Made by a program: the position numbers and the translations under genes. Shown in pieces: positions 48,288-58,719 of a DNA stretch of 64,000 nt. How positions within the stretch are numbered: position 1 is the first letter of the stretch; each line of letters opens with the position of its first letter. The notes under the pieces are model-generated. The model was not told the origin of the DNA, did not search any database, and worked only from the letters and a program-made list of their open reading frames with translations. Source of the stretch: Symsagittifera roscoffensis (taxonomy: Eukaryota > Xenacoelomorpha > Acoela > Convolutidae); the NCBI RefSeq assembly GCF_963678635.1, contig NC_087065.1, forward strand, positions 40,363,430-40,427,429, written 5' to 3'.

Positions 48288-50248
48288 ACTTTTCTTTTTT
48301 GGCGCAAAGCTTTTCGCCCTCATAAAGATAGACGGAGGGTTGAAACCGATTGCCATAGGCAACACGCTAAGACATATCGCGTCTAAATGCGCTGGAAGCA
48401 AGGCCCTCTCCGAGCGAAAATTTTTTTCCGGAAACGTACAGGTAGGATGCGGTTCCAAACGAGGAGCAGAAATAGCTGCGCACTCGTTTCGAAACCTAAT
48501 TGAACGCGACGACAATCCAAAATGCACTGTTTTTTTAAAACTAGATTTTAAGAATGCCGTTAACTCTCTAAATAGAGAAACAATGCTGAAACAATTTATT
48601 CAAAAATCGCCCCGAATTGTATAATTACACCCATTGCGCGTATGGTAAACCTAGTTACCTTTTTTACGGAAGCTCTATCATAATGCCAGAAGACGGAACT
48701 CAGCAAGGTGATCCTGAAGCCCCACCCTTTTTTGCAGAAACAATTCATACACTAGCCAAACAGTTGGAGTCGAAAATTAACATCTGGTATTTAGATGATG
48801 GGAATTTAGCCGACGACTATAAGGTAGTACTCCGAGACCTTAAAAACATTCTGAAATCGGAACAAATTTACGGCCTGAGCTTGAACACTGAGATGTGCGA
48901 ACTTGGTTTTTTGGGACCGACTACTAGTACTCAGTATAATTCAATTTTAACACAATTTCGAAAAATATGCCCCAAAATAAAAATAAAAACAAAAGAAGAA
49001 CTCCTCATTTTAGGATCTCCAATCGGCGATTTTTGCCGAAAAGAATTGCTCGACGAAAAAATTAAGGAGCTTGAAAATATCTTGGATGTCATTGACAAAC
49101 TAGACGACCATTATGGTTTTTACCTCCTGAAAAATTACTTCAGCATGCCAAAACTCCTATACGAGCCCTTGTTTTTTGCAAAATGATTTTTTGGAACGCT
49201 ACGATAAATTACTAAGAAATTCGTTATGCAAGGTCACTAACATGAAAATGGATGACTACCAGTTTTTACAAGCAGTTCTCCCGGCAGCTAAAGGTGACTT
49301 GGGCGTTTCTTCCTCTCGTCTACTCGTTTTACCCGGTTTCTTATCCTCAGCAGTAGGAGCAAAAGATGCCTTGAGCGAAATCTTTGGTTTGGAGCATGTG
49401 GATGGAACCTATGATGATGCGCTTAAACGGTGGTTTGAACTTGGAAAAATTGAAATGGCTCCAGAAAATGAAATCCAAAAATATTGGACGGAGCCAATTT
49501 TTGACAGGGAAATTGCAGACTTGATTTTACGACTCGAACCAACGGACGTAAAAAGATTCAACGCGTTCCAAGATGGATTTGGCTCTCAATGGTTGAACGT
49601 CATCCCATGCAAAAATTTCAGGTTGAAACTGTCAAACCAACAATTCAGAATTGCGATAGGACTTCGATTAGGCTCAAAAATATGCAAACGGCATAAATGC
49701 GTGTGCGGAAAAGACGTTACCGAGGATGGTTGGCATGGTCTTTCTTGCCTCAAAAGTGCAGGGAGATTCTCTAGTTATTCAAACCTGAATGCCCTTATAA
49801 AGCAGAGTTTATCTTCTACTCACATTCCGTCTGTTTCAGAACCACGACACCTCTACAGGACCGATCAGAAGCGACCAGACGGTTTGACGCTCGTTCTATG
49901 GGCTGTTGGTAAGCAGCTCTTGTGGTATGTAACGGTAGTAGACTCCTTAGCTCCTTGTAAGATTAATGCCGGGTCTGTTTGTAACCCTGGTACCGCTGCT
50001 GCTGAAGCGGAAGAGCGAAAAATTGACAAGTATAAAGATCTTGTAAATGATGGATATCTTTTCCAACCGCTAGCTTTTGAAATTCAGGGCGCGGCCGGCC
50101 CCAGCACAGAAATTTTTTTGAGCAAGCTTTGTAAGAACCTAAGCATATGCACTGAGGAACCCAGAGCAGGCAGCTTTTTAAAACAGAGAATCTCCCTGGC
50201 AATACAGATTGCGAACGCCGCTTGCGTTACTCGGAACAAAAAATGACA
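48288..50248 (+). pseudogene. PHD finger / reverse transcriptase element, 3' part with nuclease-like domain
   Basis: This continues the protein cut at 23683: IDGGLKPIAIGNTLRHIASK, a VFLKLDFKNAVNSLNR catalytic Asp block, GTQQGDPEAPPFF, and IWYLDDGNLADD, the second Asp pair in the YLDDG form. Beyond the RT, residues in 49176-50246 form a Cys/His cluster (CKRHKCVCGKDV, then WHGLSC). After it come RPDGLTLVLW, VVDSLAP, EAEERKIDKYKDL and FEIQGAAGPSTE, a spacing that suggests a PD-(D/E)XK-type nuclease. Frameshifts near 48618 and 49180 add to the one upstream, so the gene is dead. I know RTs of this YLDDG/RPDG type from many invertebrates but cannot name the clade with certainty. Confidence 0.75.
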
Positions 50249-50640
50249 AAAAAACTTTCGACGAATTTTTTTATTTGTAACAGTTGTATATTATATTTTC
50301 TCGTGGCGAGTTGCGTGTTTTTATTGAAGAAGGGTAACCCGTATCGACTTTAATTGAAAAGGACTTAAACAATTGTCATCTTCTTTTATCATTATGACTT
50401 CCACATCTAGAAAATTCCAAGGATTTTGACTGGAATACGTGATGAAGGGACTCCTGACTGTAACCTCAGTTACTATGATACTTTTGACCCATGATTACCG
50501 TTAAAAAAAGCACAAGTGAGAGGGCCGTACCAACGCTATATAAACGCATTGGCAAAAATTTATGAAAAAATCAAGTCGTTGATCTTATTGAATAAATCTC
50601 TTTGAATGCACAAACAAACTAGTATCACTCTGAACAAAGC
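50249..50640. other. Tail of the PHD-RT element and unassigned sequence
   Basis: The sequence after the last RT-element stop is AT-rich and contains no ORF. The 3' end of that element cannot be fixed, since no poly-A tail or target duplication is visible to me. Confidence 0.35.
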
Positions 50641-52330
50641 ACAAATCTAAGGCCGTTTCTTTTAATAAAAACTTTGTTTATCCAAAACGAACCACTTCAT
50701 TCAAAATCGGAGCTTATTGACACCACTATTGAGCAATTGATAAAATATCTTATGCAGCTGATCGCTGTTTTCTGAAACCATGCTGAGAGTTTGACAAATG
50801 TTTTCCAATCTTCGGATATATATGATTGAAGAGAACTTTCTCAAAACATAAAGCAAGGGGGTGTAAGATATTGATAGGTCTGTAGTTTTATTATCATTAG
50901 GAGACCCAGACTTCAGAATTGGAGTAACAAAAGCACATTTCCAGGCAACAGGCCAGACGCAAGTGTTGATAATGTAAAAAAGAAAACTAACAAGAGAAAG
51001 TAACTACGTACAAAATTTATAAACAAAAGCAGGAATACAGTCAACAGAGCAGGTATTTTTAATGGATTGTAATTGTGAACCGACGGAGACACATCGACTT
51101 CCGATAATTTGATATCAGAATCAGGAGAAACAGTCGATACAGTATAGTCAGACACAGGCTACCGGAAAACTGAAGCATAATTTTTGTTGAAAAAATCACT
51201 GATAGACACGTCACAGACAGCTTGTTTACGGCCCCAATGAAGATTGTTTGCATTGATTGGGGACTTCTTAAACTGGTTCAAGAATTTAAAAGCACAAGAA
51301 AGATTCTGAAAAAGCACTTCTTTGTCCAAAACAACCGATGTGATGAAATCACTCTCTAACCGAGTCATACAAGACAGTATTGAAAACTTTTTCCGTCGCA
51401 GAGTCCTGAGTTTATTGGCTAAATGAATAGAATGAGAGAAGTAGTAATAAGGAAAACCGAGTCTTCTTTTACTCTTTTTAGGGCATGAATCATCAAGTGC
51501 GGCTTTAACAGAAACATCAAAAAAGGAGAGGAAATCACTTTGAGAATTTGAAAACAACTTGGTGTAAAGAGGTTCTAACAAACAACTAAAATTTTCCATG
51601 TTGAAACTTTTCTTTGAATACATTTGCTCTGACACATCAGGTGTAGAACAATTATCACTAGAGACATGCAATGAGCGAAAATTGGATAATGGTCTGAGTA
51701 GGTTTTCTCTGAAAGATAGACGAAAATCTCTGCGAGTCATTCGACCAGAAAAGATCTAGAGTATTACCAGACAAAACAGTCGGAAAATTCACGAATTGAA
51801 ACAAATGGACATCATCAAACGCCATCAAAAGGTTCATCGAATATTCAGAAGATGCATAGTATGAGCTCCAACAGACGTCAGCTAAATTGAAGTCTCCTAG
51901 AACAGCAAACACAGTTTGGTCTTTGAGCATCTCATCATGATGGTTTCTAACAGCGTTTATAAGTGTAGATGACTCAACGCGATAGTCGGAACTGAGAGGG
52001 GATTATAAACAACCATCAAAACAAAAAACGTCTGATTGACTTTCATGACAATTGAACAACTGAAGTCAAGAAAACTGTAGGTATGAAGGAGATTGACAGA
52101 ATAACCATTACGACATGCAATAGGAACACCACCGTTTAATCTGTCACAGCGAGAAACTACAACGAAATCATTCAATGGAAAAACTTCATGGCAAGTAATA
52201 TCATTATAGAGCCATGTCTCAGTAATAAAGAGTATGTCGGCAGAGTTGGAAGAAAGAAAATTAGAAAACTTGATACGCTAGGAGAGATTGATAAGACTTT
52301 GAGCAATAATTAGGCACAATCCTAACTCTG
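50641..52330 (-). pseudogene. Non-LTR retrotransposon ORF2 remnant: APE endonuclease and partial RT
   Basis: Reading the minus strand across frameshifts gives NFLSSNSADILFITETWLYN, VVSRCDRLNGGVPIACRNG, AVLGDFNLADVCWSS and NTLDLFWSND, an APE-type endonuclease (51700-52310). A linker follows (FPYYYFSHSIHLANKLRTLRRKKF) and then the first RT motifs across 51159-50650 (LLPGNVLLLLQF-like segment, then YVLRKFSSIIYIRRLENICQ). The sequence ends before the catalytic YADD, so the 3' end is missing. Order and style fit CR1/Jockey-type elements. The pieces are in different frames, so it is inactive. Confidence 0.7.
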
Positions 52331-52742
52331 AGAGTCATTCAGGAACGGTAACTTCCACCCCAGTATGAAGTAACTTCAGTTTACGTATTTTCAATTTTCA
52401 ACTTCAGATTACGTATTTTCAACTTCAGACTACGTATTGTCTCTTATTGCTACATCAGATCTCAGTTTGAAGGGTTTACGCATTGTGATCTGCTCTGAGG
52501 AAGACAACAATTACGAAATATAAACAGGAGAACAAAAAGTTTTACGCTTAAAAGACTTGGATAGAAGCTTCTTGCAATCGAACTGCGAGTAGAACTCAAC
52601 AAGAAAAATTCTGGGTCGAGACGCATCGGATTTTTTCTGACCAAGACGTCTGAAAGACCTCACGAAATAGAATTCAAATTGAAAATATCAGACTCTGTTT
52701 GTGAGTTGAATTTGCCTTTATTTTCAGAAATACCATCAAACT

Positions 52743-53168
52743 TCAACTCATGAGTCCAATGATTATCGGCTTGAGCAGATACGGTAAAACGAGTACAACA
52801 GGCGTGGCAGTAACAGCTGCATAACTCGGATCAAAAACAGGTACAGAATGGGCAATACTTTCTTTGACAACTCTATCAATAGTCGCAGGAAGCTCGGAGA
52901 GAGCATCCTTTATGACTTCTTGAATAAAAGAAGATGAAAGAACAAAAGACTTCTTTTGTAAACAAATATTGCATTTGAACAGGAGCAACTTAACTTTTAC
53001 TATCTGTGTTGCAAGGTCCGCTGGGATTACCGAGCAGTTGTAGTGATACCAGATGTCGCATAGGTTACACTGAATCCATTGGTTACCGCCACTCTTGTTG
53101 CACTTCCCGCACAAGTCACCAGGAACATCGGAGACAGAGTAGGCATCTCCTCGATTTCGTCTTGACAT
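52743..53168 (-). CDS. PHD-finger ORF1 of the same non-LTR element
   Basis: This 141-residue ORF starts MSRRNRGDAYSVSDVPGDLC and has a PHD finger: CGKCNKSGGNQWIQCNLCDIW, YHYNCS, FKCNIC. A predicted helix follows. PHD fingers are common in ORF1 proteins of CR1/L2-type non-LTR elements. It lies upstream of the endonuclease remnant on the same strand, so both belong to one element (53168 to about 50650). The C-terminal end is probably shifted or truncated. Confidence 0.65.
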   Translation of the reverse strand: MSRRNRGDAYSVSDVPGDLCGKCNKSGGNQWIQCNLCDIWYHYNCSVIPADLATQIVKVKLLLFKCNICLQKKSFVLSSSFIQEVIKDALSELPATIDRVVKESIAHSVPVFDPSYAAVTATPVVLVLPYLLKPIIIGLMS

Positions 53169-53321
53169 TGCGAGATATGAAACTATTTGAAAAAATTATC
53201 ACAACAATTAGCTCAAGGAGCTCTGCAAAACACTAGAATTAACCCCAGGCACACGGCCAGTGGACTTGTCGAAAAACGTGAGCCTGAGTTTGCACAACTC
53301 CTTTGAATGAATAGGGCACCT

Positions 53322-53512
53322 AAAATGAAGCGTCTGCCAAATCAGGCGAAAAGACTACAAGAGCAAAGGGAGTAGATGCGGGCCTACAAACAGCTGAAGG
53401 CATAAGAGGAGATCGTAATCAGTTCCGATGACGAAGAAGAACTGGCAAGACAGATTACGATGTCGAATGTGTCAGGACCCAGTACCTCGAAGACAAGGGG
53501 CACGAACTGAAG
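53322..53512 (+). pseudogene. Coding remnant of unknown type
   Basis: One plus-strand frame from an ATG at 53322 reads MKRLPNQAKRLQEQRE, a stop, MRAYKQLKA, a stop, then EEIVISSDDEEELARQITMS and SGPSTSKTRGTN before a final stop. The composition (basic helix, acidic patch, Ser/Thr-rich end) looks like a decayed protein N-terminus. I cannot assign a family. Confidence 0.3.
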
Positions 53513-54780
53513 AGGGTGTTCAGGGATTGGTTCTTGAGTCGTGAGCGGGGGAAAGAAAAAGGGACTTGATTGTGAACTCAGATGAAATCTGAGGGCACGA
53601 AAAAGAGTTTTTAATAAAAAAATATTGTTACTAATATATTATATCTATTATATAAATCACAATGACAATTTTCTGAATTAGGTAAAACAAAAGAAATTTT
53701 AATCATTAGCTTACAAAGCGGGACTTCAGGGTGCAGGTGTATGCAGATTTTGATTGCTGGTTAGCGATAATTTGACAATTTTGCGTGGTTGTGAATTTTG
53801 GGGTGTAGATGAAATTAAATCTGCTGCAAACTTCTGTAAATGACCACTGGCACTGTACCTTGAAACCCACTCATCATTCCGGGGGCTCACTGACAGTCGA
53901 TGACACGCGATGAGGACATCAATCTTGAGTCCGGGGAGTATCTGTCAGTAGGTCATATTTGGAATTTTGACCTTGAGAAAACGTTTGGTCTTGATTTTGG
54001 GTTGAAATGCAATTTTTCAAAAAAATTCGAATTGAGCATGTCATGCTCAAGTTTCTCGCGACAATTGAAAATACCAGAAAAATAAAATCAGAAGATTTGA
54101 ACCAAAAACCCGGGAAAGTAAACAAAAATAGCAGCGGGAAATTGCTAATCGCAGTTTTCAAAACCTAATTCGAACGAGAGTAGAGCGGTCTTATTCTTGG
54201 CAGAAGACGACAAGCTATCGCGAGTGGAGAGGAAATAAACTAGAGTGGACCAGAGTGAACCTTCGGTGGAAAGGTGGGAAGCTGAAGCTGCCCAATGGTC
54301 GAAATCAAAAACTTGTTTCTTGAGTTAAAACTTACTTTTTTCAAACTTCTCGAGTTAAACTTAATTACCCAATCAATTCTAGAGTTGCTTATAGTTTAGT
54401 TAGTCGATTCTAGAGGTCATGTCGGTATGTGAGTACCTAATTTAATTTTTTTGAGTGTGTTTTATATTGTTATGTTGAGTTAGAAAGAGTGTTTAGGTTG
54501 ATCCATCTGAAATGGATCAAAGATCCACCGTCTAATAAAAAGTAACTATAGGTAAGGTTCCGACCCGCTTTTTAACGGCGTTCGCGTGTTTTAGCTTTTT
54601 TGAGACCTAGGTATTTTCTAGAGTGGGGGCGCATTTTGGTAGTGGCCTTTAAGCTGTAAGAAAGATTTTAGTCTCATGTCGCAAGTGACCCGAATTGGCT
54701 CCGACCGTTCGAGGTTGAAAAAAAAACAAGAGATAGTGTCCCTGACTCTTGACCCAATGGTTATAGGGCCTATTTTTCTT
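53513..54780. other. Unassigned sequence
   Basis: No gene is supported. Small ORFs at 53900-54161 overlap on both strands and have no recognisable feature. A run with GTAAGG-type sites near 54555 has no accompanying exon. Confidence 0.3.
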
Positions 54781-55285
54781 TAACGTCATATGTGACTTAA
54801 GTAGGCGACTGTTACAAATTGAAGGAAAGAAAAATTTAGAGGTGAAGGCATCAGAACCGAGATATGATAAATGGTTAAACGACTCATCCCCCTTTTTACA
54901 ATCCAATATTGAGGCAATCCAAACTGTTAGCCGAAAAATTTCGGCAATTATCGGGGCACAAACAATTTTTAAAACAAGAAAATTGAAAACATGCTTGCCA
55001 TCTCTCAAATTTTCTTTTGCTCGTGAACTGAGATCCAAAGTGGTGTATGAGCTTACATGTAGTGGATGTAACTCCACCTCTGTCGGCCAGACGATAAGAC
55101 ATTTAGCCACGAGGGTCGATGAACACCGCAAAGGGGACTGCCCAGTAGGGCAACACTGGTTAGAGTGTAATAAGGAGGTAGGCGGTACTGCTGAGCTGAA
55201 TTCAGATATTACAGACCAAACAGCCAACACTCATAAGCTACTAACACTAGAGGCTTTGAGTATTTGGAGGGATAGGCCGAAGTAG
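54781..55285 (+). pseudogene. Penelope-like element, C-terminal GIY-YIG endonuclease (5'-truncated)
   Basis: The open frame (start used 54842) contains SKVVYELTCSGCNSTSVGQT, IRHLATRVDEH and KLLTLEALSIWRDRPK. This is the arrangement of the GIY-YIG nuclease that ends Penelope-like proteins, including the C-x2-C pair before the GIY-YIG core. The RT domain that should precede it is absent. The ORF ends at 55285, and its last codons are inside the repeat described next. Confidence 0.75.
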
Positions 55286-58200
55286 TATATGAGTGAGGAG
55301 AAATGGGGGGGGGGGGGAGGTGGCTGACCCACATGTATTAACAAAGGCTATAGAGTATCCGGTCAGCCACCTATGTATTAAGATGGGGCATAGATTTCCC
55401 TATGTAATAAGATAGGGAATAGGTTTCCTATGTATTAAGATGGTAAGGTTTGAGATGGTAAGTTTCAGAAAAGTTTTTGGCGCCCGATCTTACCATGTTT
55501 TTAGATAGTGTTTAGATTTCCCATGTATTAGGATAGTGGATAGATATCCCTATGTATAAGGTTAGAAATTCATTGTATTATCATAGGGATTAGGTTTCCC
55601 AATCTATTAAGATAGGGAAGGGTAAGGTTTCAGTGTGATGGTAAGAAAATGGTAAAAAAACGGTATTTTTTGGATTTTGTGTGGAATTGTCTAGTTTTTT
55701 TCGGAAAAAACTCGCCATGCGTTATGTTATTTTTATGTATTGCATGTAGATTGTGTAATGAAGATATTATGTTTATTGGTTCATAGTTAGTCCATGGTAA
55801 GATATGCAAAAATTTGGAAATGTTTAAAAAAAAATGATAATTTTTTCAAAAAACTTCAAATCACGATAAGTTTTCATATAATTTGACTTAACAACGATTT
55901 TTTTTTAGATGATCCTTTTTTTTGAAACTGTAATCAATCTAGCTTAAACTATGCTGAAACCTACTGAAACCTTAAAAAAGTTCAAGTTTCTGGAAAAAAT
56001 TGCAAAAATTTCAAGTTTTTGGAAAAAATTGCACAAATTTCAGAGTTTTTGGAAAAATTTGCAAAAAATTTCAAGTTTCTGGAAAAAATTGCAGATATCT
56101 CAAAGTTTTGGCAAATTTTTTGTTTCTTCTGATCTAATTTTAAAAAATATGGATATGTTAGGCTTTTAAATTTAAGCTCAAATTGTATTTCAATTGACAT
56201 CATGTTGAGACACTGATACAAAACTTTGAATGGAAATGAGGATTTTTCCACAATTTTTTCTCAAAATAATCAAATACGATAAAATTTATTCTAATTTCAC
56301 CTAAGAAGTGGTTTATATAATGCTCTGAACACATAAAGTTTATATTAGCTGAATCAATATTGATACAATATTGAAAAATTAATCAAATTTATCCAAAGTT
56401 TTCCATTTTTAACCTTTGCGTAATTAACTGGTTTTTTCTTCAATTAAAGGAGAATTCACCTTAGAATTTCAATTCAATAGAACAACAAGAGCAATATTCC
56501 TTGAATTTTCTAGATCAAACTCCATGATCCAGCTCCTCCTCAGTTTTTTCTCAAAGAATAACCCAAATTTGTACAAAAATTACAATTTCTGAAACGTGTT
56601 TAACATTATTATTAATAATACGTTCCAGATCATTAATAAAAAGTGAACATTTTACTGCTAAAATTGACTAAAAGTGGGGTTTATCTCTCTTAACAGTATA
56701 TTAGATTAAATGAAATTCTACAAAATCTTCTTCAAAACTGATAATTATCTCTCTGTTGCTTCTACAACATAATTTTCATGGTTTTTCCGTAGAAATTTTC
56801 TGTCTTAAGCTTATTCTTATTTTCTGCTTAGTGCATGTTTTGGCTCTTGAACTCACTTTGCAAGAAAATTTAGTCAGAACTGAGGAGTTTAGGAAAAGCT
56901 AGTATCAATTGAACGAACAATCTGCTGGCAGAGAAAAAATTAGAACTGATAACGTCTAATTATTAACACCAAATTTGTACATGTTCTCCTTTAGGTTCCC
57001 TTGTTTAGTTGCTACAGCAAACTATTTCAGCAAAAATCCACCTTTTGAGATCATTAACTATCACTTTTCTTGCAAAATAGTTTGTAATTCGCTTTTTATT
57101 TTTTATTTTTGTCAAAAGTTTTCTCAAAAATGTCGAAGTGATTTTCAATTGAACCATAAATAGGCCGAAGTAGTATATAAGTGAGGAGAAGTGGGCGGGG
57201 GGAGGAGACTGACCCCCATGTATTAACAAAGGCTATAGAGTATCCGGTCAGCCACCTATGTATTAAGATGGGGAATAGATTTCCCTATCTATTAAGATAG
57301 GGAATAGGTTTCCTATGTATTAAGATGGTAAGGTTTGAGATGGTAAGTTTCAGAAAAAATTTTGGCGCCCGATCTTACCATGTTTTTAGATAGTGTTTAG
57401 ATTTCCCATGTATTAGGATAGTGGATAGATATCCCTATGTATAAGGTTAGAAATTCAATGTATTATCATAGGGATTAGGTTTTCCAATCTATTAAGATAG
57501 GGAAGGGTAAGGTTTCAGTGTGATGGTAAGAAAATGGTAAAAAAACGGTATTTTTTGGATTTTGTGTGGAATTGTCTAGTTTTTTTTCGGAAAAAACTCG
57601 CCATGCGTTATGTTATTTTTATGTATTGCATGTAGATTGTGTAATGAAGATATTATGTTTATTGGTTCATAGTTAGTCCATGGTAAGATGTGCAAAAATT
57701 TGGAAATGTTTATAAAAAATTGATAATTTTTTCAAAAAACTTCAAAACACGATAAGATTTGATATAATTTGACTTAATAACTATTTTTTTTAGATGATCT
57801 TTTTTTTGAAACTGTACTCATTCTAGCTCAAACTATGCTGAAACCTACTGAAACCTTAAAAAAGTTCAAGTTTCTGGTAAAAATTGCAAAAATTTCAAGT
57901 TTTTGGAAAAAATTGCACAAATTTCAGAGTTTTTGGAAAAATTTGCAAAAAATTTCAAGTTTCTGGAAAAAATTGCAGATATCTCAAAGTTTTGGCAAAT
58001 TTTTTGTTTCTTCTGATCTAATTTAAAAATATATGGATATGTTTAGCGTTTAAATTTAAGCTCAAACTGTATTTCAATTGACATGGGACCCCAATACATG
58101 GGAAATCTAAACACTATCTTAAAACATGGTATGATCGGGTGCCAAAATTTTTTCCGAAACTTACCATCTCAAATCTTACCATCTTAATACATAGGAAACC

Positions 58201-58337
58201 TATTCCCTATCTTATTACATAGGGAAATCTATTCCCCATCTTAATACATAGGTGGCTGACCGGATACTCTATAGCCTATGTTAATACATGGGGGTCAGCC
58301 ACCTCCCCCCCCCACTTCTCCTCACTCATATACTACT
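55272..58337. repeat. Penelope-like tail: two direct copies and one inverted copy
   Basis: Copy A (55272-56200) and copy B (57160-58084) are direct repeats of about 925 bp, both starting ATAGGCCGAAGTAGT and both ending CAATTGACAT. Copy C (about 58092-58337) repeats the first ~250 bp in inverse orientation directly after copy B. The first bases of copy B are the last codons of the endonuclease ORF, so copy B looks like a strongly 5'-truncated insertion of the same element. Direct tails plus an inverted piece are characteristic of Penelope-like elements. The sequence between A and B (56201-57159) is AT-rich and unassigned. Within A and B, about five 27-31-bp tandem repeats (AAGTTTCTGGAAAAAATTGC) occur near 55981-56110 and 57862-57990. 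Confidence 0.8.
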
Positions 58338-58719
58338 GGCTGAAGATCAACACACGTGATGAATTCAGGAGCCGGGAATTAACAATAAAATTATAGTATA
58401 TGTATAGCATGGCTAAAAGTTAAAAAAACTGGCATGTCAGAATCAAAAACATTCCCAAATTGAAATTTTAAAAAACAAAAAGCTAAAAAGAAATATCAGA
58501 AATTTACAGGAAAATGTAATTGTTGATTACGTAATTTATTATCTAATTAGAGTTGTTTAAACTTGATTTTCAAAAAGTTTTTAAACATTTTTGGACATTT
58601 TTCTCATTTTTCAGATCTCTGATTGTTTTGTAAACAATGTTAAAAAAATTTAAACCTGATGATGCACAAAATGTGCAAAAGGTTTGAACTATAATTTTAA
58701 TTTTCTCATAACCTTTCCC
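58338..58719. other. Unassigned AT-rich spacer
   Basis: I see no ORF or repeat here. It separates the inverted Penelope-like piece from the diverged LTR. Confidence 0.3.

Noticed and set aside
55981-56110. Short regularly spaced repeats that could be mistaken for a CRISPR array
   Set aside because: The units are imperfect 27-31-bp tandem repeats without unique spacers, in a eukaryotic Penelope-like tail.
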